Shown here piece by piece: positions 1 to 8,100 of a stretch of DNA of 64,000 nucleotides. Made by a program: the position numbers and the translations under genes. Under the pieces are notes generated by a model, which ran no database searches, had not been told where the DNA came from, and saw only the letters and a program-made list of their open reading frames with translations. The DNA comes from Lachnospiraceae bacterium (GTDB taxonomy: Bacteria; Bacillota; Clostridia; Lachnospirales; Lachnospiraceae), in the NCBI GenBank assembly GCA_021771695.1, contig JAETON010000005.1, forward strand, positions 55,776-119,775, in the 5' to 3' direction. How positions within the stretch are numbered: position 1 is the stretch's first letter; each line of letters begins with the position of its first letter.

Positions 1-460
1 CTCGAATGATGTGAAACAGTTCCATTTCCGAGTAGGCATTCACTATTTCACGAGCACTCAATTCCTGCCTCTGATCCATCCTCATATCCAATGGCACATC
101 TTCCCGGTAAGTAAAGCCTCTTTCCTTTTCATCCAATTGAAAAGATGATACACCTAAATCCAGCAAAATGCCGTCCACTCCCGTAATACCAAGATCCCCT
201 AACACCTTTGGCATATTCACATAATTATCTCTTACGATGGTCACTTGATTTCCAAATTCTCTTAGACGTTTGGTACTGGCTGCAATGGCATCTGCATCTT
301 GGTCAATCCCTATATAACGGCCCTTCTCTGACAAACGTTTACATACTTCATAAGCATGTCCTCCCCCGCCAAGAGTTCCATCTACATAGATTCCATCCGG
401 TTTCATATGAAGTTCTTTTATTGTCTCTTCCAATAATACGGAAATATGTTCAAATTCCAT
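1..460 (-). CDS. rsmH: 16S rRNA (cytosine(1402)-N(4))-methyltransferase RsmH, 3' end outside window
   Basis: The minus strand reads [17 protein letters not shown] at its start and continues for 153 codons to the window edge, so about half of a usual RsmH (about 310 residues) is present. Visible motifs are the SAM-binding loop [15 protein letters not shown], the acidic GIDQDADAI strand end and [12 protein letters not shown], all characteristic of MraW/RsmH. The enzyme N4-methylates C1402 in the decoding site of 16S rRNA. The ATG is preceded by AGGTGAATTT, and the gene lies 8 bases after the mraZ stop, the normal order of the dcw division and cell-wall cluster. It is probably co-transcribed from the mraZ promoter. 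The ORF track missed it because the frame has no stop in the window. Confidence 0.96.
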   Translation of the reverse strand, partial: MEFEHISVLLEETIKELHMKPDGIYVDGTLGGGGHAYEVCKRLSEKGRYIGIDQDADAIAASTKRLREFGNQVTIVRDNYVNMPKVLGDLGITGVDGILLDLGVSSFQLDEKERGFTYREDVPLDMRMDQRQELSAREIVNAYSEMELFHIIR

Positions 461-468
461 AAATTCAC

Positions 469-900
469 CTAAATATTTAAACCTAATTCCTGCATGCTTG
501 ACGCAATATCGTCCATATCTTCATAAGAATTATTTTCATTCCATTTATCCTTACTCCATACTTCGATACGATCCAGCATCCCCGTTAATACCACTTCTTT
601 ATTCATTCCTGCGAACTCACGCAAGGTCCCCGGTACAAGGGTTCTACCCTGCTTGTCCAATTCACAGACAGCCGCACCTGCCAAAAAGAATCTTGAAAAT
701 TTTCTGGCATTCTTATCAATAAGCGGCAGGCTTCGCAATTTTTCTTCAAATGCTTCCCACTCTTTTATAGGAAACACAAACAGGCATCCATCCAATCCCT
801 TTGTCATCACAAATTCCTGTCCCAAATCTTCCCGGAACTTGGATGGGATTATCAGCCTGCCTTTTGAGTCAATTGTGTGATTGTATTCTCCCATAAACAT
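469..900 (-). CDS. mraZ: Transcriptional regulator MraZ
   Basis: This encodes a 143-residue protein starting [17 protein letters not shown], the usual MraZ start, with two SpoVT/AbrB-like repeats ([14 protein letters not shown] near the N-terminus and [14 protein letters not shown] in the second half). I prefer the ATG at 900 to the GTG at 909 of the ORF track because AGGTGA sits five bases upstream of it and because homologues begin MFMGEY. MraZ is a ring-forming DNA-binding protein that controls the dcw cluster through repeats upstream of its own gene; such repeats are present here (see the operator entry). It is the first gene of the operon and is followed at once by rsmH. Confidence 0.96.
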   Translation of the reverse strand: MFMGEYNHTIDSKGRLIIPSKFREDLGQEFVMTKGLDGCLFVFPIKEWEAFEEKLRSLPLIDKNARKFSRFFLAGAAVCELDKQGRTLVPGTLREFAGMNKEVVLTGMLDRIEVWSKDKWNENNSYEDMDDIASSMQELGLNI

Positions 901-928
901 GGTAATCACCTCTTGCTCTCAAATTACT

Positions 929-996
929 CCACTTAGTGATGTTAGATGCCACTTTGTAACACTTTTGTCCCACCTTTCACCACTTTAAACCACTTA
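929..996 (-). promoter_or_regulatory. MraZ-box operator array
   Basis: On the minus strand AAGTGG-type boxes start at plus-strand positions 990, 980, 970, 959 and 949, and a further one at 929. They read AAGTGG, AAAGTGG, AAGGTGG, AAAGTGT, AAAGTGG and TAAGTGG, spaced 10-11 bp, with one slot near 939 empty. This matches the known tandem AAAGTGG-type MraZ boxes upstream of mraZ in Firmicutes and Mollicutes. The array lies 30-100 bp upstream of the mraZ start, as expected for autoregulation. No equally convincing -10/-35 pair was found. Confidence 0.85.
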
Positions 997-1088
997 TAGG
1001 TAATATTCTATACGATACCTGTAAAAAAAGCAAGGAATAATCCACAACCAAATCTTAGTTTTTTCTTAGTTTCTAGACATTTTTTGCA

Positions 1089-1133
1089 CAAAAAAAGAAG
1101 AGTTATCCACATTCTCGTGAATTTCTCTTCTTT
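1089..1133 (-). terminator. Intrinsic terminator after lgt
   Basis: On the minus strand the inverted repeat AAAGAAGAG...CTCTTCTTT is followed by an uninterrupted T run (AAAAAAA on the plus strand). It separates lgt from the mraZ operator region. Confidence 0.7.
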
Positions 1134-1169
1134 CAGTACATTTATTTTCAATTTTTATGTTCATAAGTT

Positions 1170-2063
1170 CTATTTTTTCTGCCGCCTTTGTTGACATTTA
1201 TGATATAGAATCACAGCAATTCCTCCCACTGCCAACATAAGCGCCACCACCTGGGATACACGAATTCCTGTACTGCCAATCATCAAAGAATCTGTACGAA
1301 GCCCTTCCATCCAAAAACGTCCAATTCCATAACCCGCTGCGTATAATGCAATTAATTCTCCATCAAATTTCTTATGTTTCGTAAACCATATGATAAAAAT
1401 CAACAGAAGTAAATTCCATGCTCCTTCATATAGAAATGTCGGATGCACTTGAACATAAGTATAAACCTTATTTCCTACTGTCTGAAAAACAGCTTGATCA
1501 TAAAGTCCTGTCTCAATAATTTCAGATAATCTTCCATGCTGTAAAAAATAATCTGTTGGTATCTGCATTGCAAAGAGACTGTCTGTAAATCCTCCAAATG
1601 CTTCACGGTTAAAAAAATTCCCCCATCTTCCAAGAATCTGCCCGACCAAAAGACCTTTCACTGCAATATCCCCAAATTTCCACATGGAAACTTTACGGGC
1701 TCTGCAAAAAATATATAATGTGAGTACTGCCGCAAAAATCCCGCCATAAATTGCAAGACCGCCGTTTCGTATTTGTATAATCTCACCCAAATGTTCTTTA
1801 TAATAATCCCATGAAAAGATGACATAATACAGTCTGGCTCCGGCAATTGCAGGAATTACCATACAAATTAAATAGTCGAAAACCAGCTCCGGATCAAAAT
1901 CTTCGGTACGTTTTGCTGCATAATATGCAGTCATCAGTCCAAACAAAAATCCAAATGCAATCATAATCCCATAATATTTTATTTCAAAACCTCCGATGGT
2001 AAACCCATCCCCAATATTCTTCCATATAATCCCCAAATGCGGAAAACGAATTTCATGTTCCAT
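1170..2063 (-). CDS. lgt: Prolipoprotein diacylglyceryl transferase
   Basis: This 297-residue polytopic membrane protein carries the Lgt signature GRWGNFFNREAFGG in its middle and the conserved VHPTFLYEGAWNLLL stretch. Several hydrophobic segments run through the whole length. Lgt transfers diacylglyceryl from phosphatidylglycerol to the lipobox cysteine of prelipoproteins in the cytoplasmic membrane, the first step of lipoprotein maturation. The basic C-terminal tail (CQQRRQKK) is ordinary. The gene stands alone between its own terminator and the divergent ychF gene. Confidence 0.96.
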   Translation of the reverse strand: MEHEIRFPHLGIIWKNIGDGFTIGGFEIKYYGIMIAFGFLFGLMTAYYAAKRTEDFDPELVFDYLICMVIPAIAGARLYYVIFSWDYYKEHLGEIIQIRNGGLAIYGGIFAAVLTLYIFCRARKVSMWKFGDIAVKGLLVGQILGRWGNFFNREAFGGFTDSLFAMQIPTDYFLQHGRLSEIIETGLYDQAVFQTVGNKVYTYVQVHPTFLYEGAWNLLLLIFIIWFTKHKKFDGELIALYAAGYGIGRFWMEGLRTDSLMIGSTGIRVSQVVALMLAVGGIAVILYHKCQQRRQKK

Positions 2064-2192
2064 ACTGTTTTTTCCTTTCTTAGACCCTATTTATCCCTCA
2101 AGATAACTATCTTAATCTATTTTTCTTTTCTTTTCAAGTTCCTTGTGATAGACTATTGAATGAGAAAATACGTAGAGAGAAAGGAATTTATT

Positions 2193-3290
2193 ATGAAATT
2201 AGGAATTGTCGGACTGCCAAATGTAGGAAAAAGTACCCTTTTTAATTCCTTAACAAAGGCAGGGGCTGAATCAGCCAATTATCCATTTTGTACAATCGAT
2301 CCTAACGTAGGAATTGTTACCGTTCCTGATACACGCGTGGATCATTTAGCTGATATGTATCATTCAAAAAAAGTTATCCCAGCAGCAATCGAATTTGTTG
2401 ACATTGCCGGACTCGTAAAAGGTGCATCCAAGGGAGAGGGCCTTGGAAATCAATTCCTTGCCAATATCCGCGAAGTTGATGCCATTGTTCATGTAGTCCG
2501 CTGTTTCGATGATGGAAATATTGTCCATGTAGACGGCTCTGTAAATCCTTTAAGAGATATCGAAACCATCAACTTTGAGCTGATTTTCTCTGATATTGAG
2601 GTTTTAGACCGCAGAATTGCAAAATCAACCAGAGGTGCAAGAAATGATAAGGCACTGGCTCGTGAAGTAGAATTTTTAGAAAGAGTCAAAGCACATTTAG
2701 AAGACGGAAAACTTGCAAAAACATTTGAAGTTGATGACAAAGATGAACAGGAAATTTTAAATTCCTGCAATCTATTAACCATCAAACCTGTGATTTTTGC
2801 TGCAAATGTCAATGAAGATGAATTAGGCGAAGATGCCGAAGATAATGAATATGTTGCTGCTGTCCGCAAATATGCAGATGATGTAGATGCAAAAGTATTC
2901 GTTGTCTGTGCTCAGATTGAACAGGAAATTTCCGAATTGGATGATGATGAAAAGAAAGAATTTTTAGACGATTTAGGGCTGAAAGAATCTGGTTTGGAAA
3001 AATTAATTTCTGCCAGCTATTCTCTTCTTGGATTAATCAGTTTCTTAACATCCGGTGAGGATGAAACTCGTGCATGGACTATCAAAAAAGGAACCAAAGC
3101 ACCACAGGCTGCTGGAAAAATTCATACCGATTTTGAACGCGGATTTATTTGTGCCGAAGTTGTTGCTTATGACGATTTAATGGAACACGGAAGCATGACA
3201 GCTTGTAAAGAAAAAGGACTGGTAAGACAAGAAGGAAAAGAATATGTTGTAAAAGACGGAGATATTATTGTATTCCGTTTTAATGTGTAA
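2193..3290 (+). CDS. ychF: Redox-regulated ATPase/GTPase YchF (Obg family)
   Basis: I place the start at the ATG giving MKLGIVGLPNVGKSTLFN, 11 codons inside the ORF-track start, because AAAGGA lies 8 bases upstream and homologues start there. The resulting 365 residues match the usual 363-366. Visible are the P-loop GLPNVGKST, switch region PFCTIDPNVG, the DIAGLVKGASKGEGLGNQFL G3 region, the altered G4 motif AANVNE typical of ATP-preferring YchF, and a C-terminal TGS domain ending GDIIVFRFNV. YchF binds ribosomes and is tied to oxidative and general stress responses. The gene is monocistronic, ending in a strong hairpin. Confidence 0.96.
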   Translation: MKLGIVGLPNVGKSTLFNSLTKAGAESANYPFCTIDPNVGIVTVPDTRVDHLADMYHSKKVIPAAIEFVDIAGLVKGASKGEGLGNQFLANIREVDAIVHVVRCFDDGNIVHVDGSVNPLRDIETINFELIFSDIEVLDRRIAKSTRGARNDKALAREVEFLERVKAHLEDGKLAKTFEVDDKDEQEILNSCNLLTIKPVIFAANVNEDELGEDAEDNEYVAAVRKYADDVDAKVFVVCAQIEQEISELDDDEKKEFLDDLGLKESGLEKLISASYSLLGLISFLTSGEDETRAWTIKKGTKAPQAAGKIHTDFERGFICAEVVAYDDLMEHGSMTACKEKGLVRQEGKEYVVKDGDIIVFRFNV

Positions 3291-3306
3291 CTACACACAA
3301 TATGTA

Positions 3307-3352
3307 TGAAAAAAGAAAGTCGGTTTCATCACTGAAACAGACTTTCTTTTTA
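3307..3352. terminator. Bidirectional terminator between ychF and the NlpC/P60 gene
   Basis: A long stem, AAAGAAAGTC-GTTTCA pairing with TGAAAC-GACTTTCTTT around a TCAC loop, has A-rich and T-rich flanks. It can terminate both convergent genes. Confidence 0.85.
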
Positions 3353-3388
3353 CATTATATGATAAATTAATCTTCTCCCGCCGATTGG

Positions 3389-4552
3389 TTAGCGAATAAT
3401 TCGTACCGCTTTGCATGGTGTCCGGTAGTTAATGCTGGATACTTTAATTCCTCCTTTTGGATATGGTGCGGAGTTGCTGGCGTGGACTACTTTGCCGCTG
3501 CCAATGTACATTGTGACGTGATTAATACGTCCTCCCCGCTTATAAAACAACAAATCCCCCGGGCGGACAGAACTAATAGAGATTTCTCTTCCCTCCCCTG
3601 CCTGCGCACCAGAACTGTGGCTTAAACTGTATCCAAAATGAGCATATACTTTCATTATAAATCCTGAACAGTCAGCTCCTTTTGTTAAACTGGCCCCTCC
3701 GTATACATATGGATTTCCAACATATTTTAGTGCATAATTTACGATTTGCTTTCGCACAGAAGCGGACTGATTATTTTCCGGACTTGTACTGGCCTTTTCT
3801 GCCTCTGTAGCTGCTGTTGATCTTGATGCTTTTGCATCCGCTGTCTTTGTTTTTTGTGTTTCTGCTGCTACTGCTCTGGAAAAATAAAACTTTACTTGAA
3901 CATAATCCTTTGATAAATATCCTTTCTGCCCGTCAACCTTTACTTTCACCCAATCCTGATTTTCACTAACAATTTTATAACTGTCCTGTCTGGATACCAA
4001 ACTCAACACTTTCGCTTCTGTGCTTGGTTCTTGACGGACTTTTAATGCCTGTGCCGTTACAATCGCTTTTTTAGGATAATCTCTACTCTGAGCATATGTA
4101 TAAATATTCTTGTCCCAAACCAGATAGTCATTACATACATATCCAATAACTTTTCCAGACTGAATCTTTGACCACTGAGTTCCTTTCTTGATTATTTTAG
4201 CAATACTTCCCTTTTTTAATTTTCCAACAACCGTTCCAGAGGATGAAGGCTTTGATCTTACGTTTAGAAAACTTTTGACTGCTGGCGCCGCCCATCCTTT
4301 ATAAGAAGAATATACCGGCTTTGTTTGAGCAGGTCTCACTTCTGTTGTATTTGTTACCGCTGTAGACGCTGATTGTGCCATATCTCTCTGCTTTTGCTGG
4401 TTTTGCACATATTTTTTCTCAATGGCAGCACCTGCCCCTGCTTCTCCCGATACAGACTGCTGCGCTGCCGGTACAGCAAAGGCTGTACCAGAAATCATCA
4501 AAAACATTGTAAGGCTGGTACTCATCCACATTCTTACTTTCTTATTTAACAT
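3389..4552 (-). CDS. Secreted SH3-domain NlpC/P60 cell-wall hydrolase
   Basis: The start at 4552 gives a 387-residue protein with a clear signal peptide (MLNKKVRMWMSTSLTMFLMISGTAFA) and GGGAGAG three bases before the ATG; the upstream 14 codons of the ORF track are unlikely. Two bacterial SH3 domains lie near residues 93-145 (FLNVRSKPSSSGTVVGKL) and 168-218 (LKVRQEPSTEAKVLSLV), then an Ala/Ser/Thr-rich linker and a C-terminal NlpC/P60 domain from about 265. The catalytic cysteine is C295 in GADCSGF, with H345 in RINHVTMYIG and H357 in VVHAS. The family cleaves D-gamma-glutamyl-diamino acid bonds in peptidoglycan stem peptides; the SH3 domains probably hold it on the wall. It is monocistronic. 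Confidence 0.92.
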   Translation of the reverse strand: MLNKKVRMWMSTSLTMFLMISGTAFAVPAAQQSVSGEAGAGAAIEKKYVQNQQKQRDMAQSASTAVTNTTEVRPAQTKPVYSSYKGWAAPAVKSFLNVRSKPSSSGTVVGKLKKGSIAKIIKKGTQWSKIQSGKVIGYVCNDYLVWDKNIYTYAQSRDYPKKAIVTAQALKVRQEPSTEAKVLSLVSRQDSYKIVSENQDWVKVKVDGQKGYLSKDYVQVKFYFSRAVAAETQKTKTADAKASRSTAATEAEKASTSPENNQSASVRKQIVNYALKYVGNPYVYGGASLTKGADCSGFIMKVYAHFGYSLSHSSGAQAGEGREISISSVRPGDLLFYKRGGRINHVTMYIGSGKVVHASNSAPYPKGGIKVSSINYRTPCKAVRIIR

Positions 4553-4795
4553 AAACTCTCCCAGTAAATAAAAATAGAAGGCTTTCACTTTCATCTGGTC
4601 TCCTACTTTTTCATCAATCCCAGAAATCCGTGATCGTCTTACATGTAATTACAATTTATTACAATGCTACGTTTTTGATTTTAGCATATTATACATTTTT
4701 TTTCAACAAGCGAATAGATTTTCAGCAATTTTAACAATATTTTGTCACTTCCAATATTTTGCAAAATATTCTCCATGGGTTTTAGAAGGCATTAC

Positions 4796-5002
4796 TTAAA
4801 ACTTGGCCTTAAATTTATCTGCCATTAATTCTTCTAACGCTTCACACATCTTTTTTACCTACAAAAACTGTTCTTTATTTGCACGTACGATAATATCCAT
4901 TACCGGCCGATATAATCGATTCTTTGATTCATCTTCCAACTCAATCTGTATTCCTGCAAAAAATGCAGGATGCCACTGCAAATCTTTTTGTACTTCTGCC
5001 AT
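4796..5002 (-). pseudogene. Internally deleted relic of a Rpn/PD-(D/E)XK nuclease family transposase-like gene
   Basis: The minus strand has a good ribosome binding site (GAAGGAGGTCTGG) followed by MAEVQKDLQWHPAFFAGIQ, which I recognise as the start of a large clostridial family annotated as Rpn or PD-(D/E)XK nuclease family transposase. After about 30 codons the frame passes into RPVMDIIVRANKEQFL, a stop (TAG), then VKKMCEALEELMADKFKAKF and a second stop. The latter pieces look like the C-terminus of the same family (usually 250-350 residues), so most of the gene including the nuclease core is missing. Family assignment is from memory of typical sequences. Confidence 0.6.
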
Positions 5003-5026
5003 CCAGACCTCCTTCTTTTATAATTT

Positions 5027-5058
5027 CAGGAGGTTTCAATTCCTTTTGAAAACTCCTG
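5027..5058. repeat. Inverted repeat upstream of the relic
   Basis: CAGGAGGTTTCAA and TTGAAAACTCCTG form a 13-bp inverted repeat with one mismatch around a 6-base loop. It sits just upstream of the ribosome binding site of the relic. It could be a terminator or an element-borne hairpin; the T tract is weak. Confidence 0.45.
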
Positions 5059-5110
5059 CCTAAAAATTATATCATATAAGATAAAATATTGTAATATATT
5101 TTATCTTTCG

Positions 5111-5147
5111 TAAAAACCGCCAGCCGAATTCACTCGACTGACGGTCT
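5111..5147 (-). terminator. Terminator of the fructan operon
   Basis: Minus strand ACCGTCAGTCG pairs with CGGCTGGCGGT over 11 positions (with G-U pairs) and runs into TTTTT. It lies immediately after the GH32 stop. Confidence 0.8.
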
Positions 5148-5156
5148 TCATCTTTT

Positions 5157-8100
5157 TTAATATGCTTTGACTGTTTTTACTTTTGAATACGCTCCATATA
5201 CTTTCTGATTGGTTGAATCATAATAATAGTACCGAACCTGAACATAATATTTCTTACCTTTTTTCAGTCCTGTCTTTGTATATGTATTCTTAGCTAATCC
5301 AGTCGTTTTATATTTGGCATTTTTCATGCTTTTTCTTGTAGAATAACGGAAACGGAATCCTCTTCTGGAGCCATCTTTCTTTGTATATTTTTCAGATACT
5401 GCCACAAAACCGATACCTTTTCCTGATTTTCCTTTTACTTTTAACACTTTTGCTTTACCAACAGATAACTTCGTAAATTTGGCAGTTAGTGTAATATTTT
5501 TATTTACAGACGGCATCTTTGTAACAACTTTTCCGTTGTAAGTCCATCCGGCAAATACATATCCCTTTTTACCTGCTGCTTTAAATTTCGTTTTGCTCCA
5601 TGCTGGCAGCTTGGTTCCTGCTTTGGCATTTTTTATCGTCGCAACAACCTTTCCGCCTTTGCCTTTCAGTGTTACTGTAACAGCTTTTGGTTTTTCAATC
5701 GGATCTACTGGTTTTACTGGATCTTCCGGTTCTGTGGTATTCTGTTTATCCACATAGAAATTTTTAAAGTTCACGGCACCATCCCATAAACCAACACCTG
5801 CATATCCTTGGTTATAGAAATCTTCCACTTTATCAAATTTATGAGTCAAACATTTTTCATTGTCTACATATACAGTAACCGAATCACTCGTCTTTTCAAT
5901 TTTAATATGATGATACTGATCATCACTGATAGATGCAGACATCTGACCTGTTGCAATTGTATCTTTACCAAAACGGAACAGTCTTACTTCCTTACTATCA
6001 GGAGCGAACTGAATTGCATATGCACCATCCTGGGCAAATGGATCTGTCTGTGCAGAAGCGAAGAACAAGTTTATTAATCCTTTGGCAAATGACATATCTG
6101 TTTCCATTGTGGATTTTTCTTTAACAACTTTATCCGCTGACATATAGAAATCATTGGATGATGTATTTGAATCTGCCAATACTTCATCATCAATGTCCCA
6201 GTCTCCATTTACATTGACAAACTGTTTAATATTTGTCTTAAAGTTATTTTTCTTTACTTTGACTGTAAAGGTTTTTGATTTTGATGAATCTGCTTTGCTT
6301 GCAGCTGTAATAACTGCCTCTCCGGTTTTTAAAGCTTGAAGCACAGCATTACCATCTTCTTCTTTCAGATTTACAATATCTTTTCCACTGGTGATATTCC
6401 AGTTAACACCTTGATCCACAGAAATCGGTAATACGTAAGCACTTAATGTCAATGCATCACCTACATACATGCTCTGATCCGCTGACTGCATAGAACCCAC
6501 AGACTGTGGTTTCGTCACTGGCTTTTTATCTTTCCAGATGGATTTCATTGGATAAATAGTCATATCGGCTTCTACCGGATCACCTTCTACAATCACAGAT
6601 GCTCCCAGACTTGTTGGTGTTGGGAAAATCTGATTTGCTCCGGTAACGGTATCACCTTTTGTAAATACCTCTACACTGGATTTATCCACATATACATGTA
6701 AATCAATGGTTCCATCTTCATTCTTTGTTACTTCTTGAGAGTTAATTTCTGCAAATTTACCACTAATTTTCACTCCGGATTTACTTCTGTCAATGGATAA
6801 TTTTCCTTTTTCAATATCATAGATGACATCCGTATATTCGGTTCCCTTTTGATTGCTTCGTAGACGGAATCCAACTTTCTTCGTACCTTTAGAAGGAGTG
6901 AATTTAGCAACGATTTCATAGGTATCATTGGCAAAATCTTTTAACACTTCATTGTTTTCTGAAATACTCTGATTAATCGTAATCTTATTATCTTCATCGC
7001 GCAGCTCCTCATATGCAGAAATCGGAGTCTGCGTCAATACGTATTTTCCATCTTCTTTTGCCAGACCTAATTTTAAGTTCAAATTAAAGGTTCCATTAAA
7101 ATTCTGTCCAACTTTATCGGCAACCAGATTGCAGTAATCATCCCATGTATTCATCCAATTCAATTCTACAATCTCAGGGATATCCGGGCTCTGGCTGGTA
7201 CCAAAATCTTTTTCATAGTAAGTCATGGCTGCATAAGAATCCCTGCCAAAATTCATCACACCATCTTTATTTTCATAGTCTTTGTCGGCAACAAATTTCC
7301 ATTTGCCTTCCACTTCTTTAAAATCTCCGACTTTATAATAACGCCCGCCACGGGAAAGTACCCATTTGATACCTTCATCTGTCTTGATTGGATATAAGTC
7401 CGGACACTCTGTATGAAGATCTGCATAAGCGGATTCACATTTCCATGTTTTTAAATTCTCAGAGGAATAAATCCGAAGCGGACCGCCTGCAACAACCATA
7501 AACCATTTTCCTTCCCAACGGAATACTTTCGGATCACGAAAATCTCTATTTTTTAATTCATCATCTTTCCAATCTGCTGCGATCTCGTTACTCTTTGTCC
7601 ATGTCTGACCTTCATCTGTACTATAAGCAAGTTTGATTCTCTGACCATTACCATCCGCAGTAATCAATGCAACCAAACCGCCTTTTCCATTTTCAAAGAA
7701 ACCAGAATCATTATTTTCATCGGCAACGATACATCCTGAGAACATTGCTCCATTGGCATCCGGATAAAGTGCAATCGGCTGTTCATCCCAGTGAAGTAAG
7801 TCTGTACTGGTTGCATGTGCCCAGTGCATTGGTCCCCATTTGGTATCATCATAAAACTGATAGAACATATGATATGTTCCCTTATATTTCACTAATCCAT
7901 TTGGATCATTTGCCCATCCATCTTTAACTGAATAATGATATTGACCACGGTATGGTTCATTATAATAAATTTCATCCTTATCGCGGCGGTGTACATTGAC
8001 ACGATATGTCAAAGCTGCAGACTGATGATTCTCACCTTGTACGGTACTGGTCACTGTGATATAATTTTTGCCGACTTTCACTGGAATATTCTGTCCATCC

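Noticed and set aside
4803-5063. Plus-strand ORF of 86 residues
   Set aside because: It is the antisense shadow of the Rpn-type relic, has no ribosome binding site and no recognisable motif.
5157-5200. Sortase or wall-anchor signal on the GH32 enzyme
   Set aside because: The C-terminus ends KTVKAY without LPXTG, hydrophobic helix or charged tail; the same holds for the transglutaminase-like protein.
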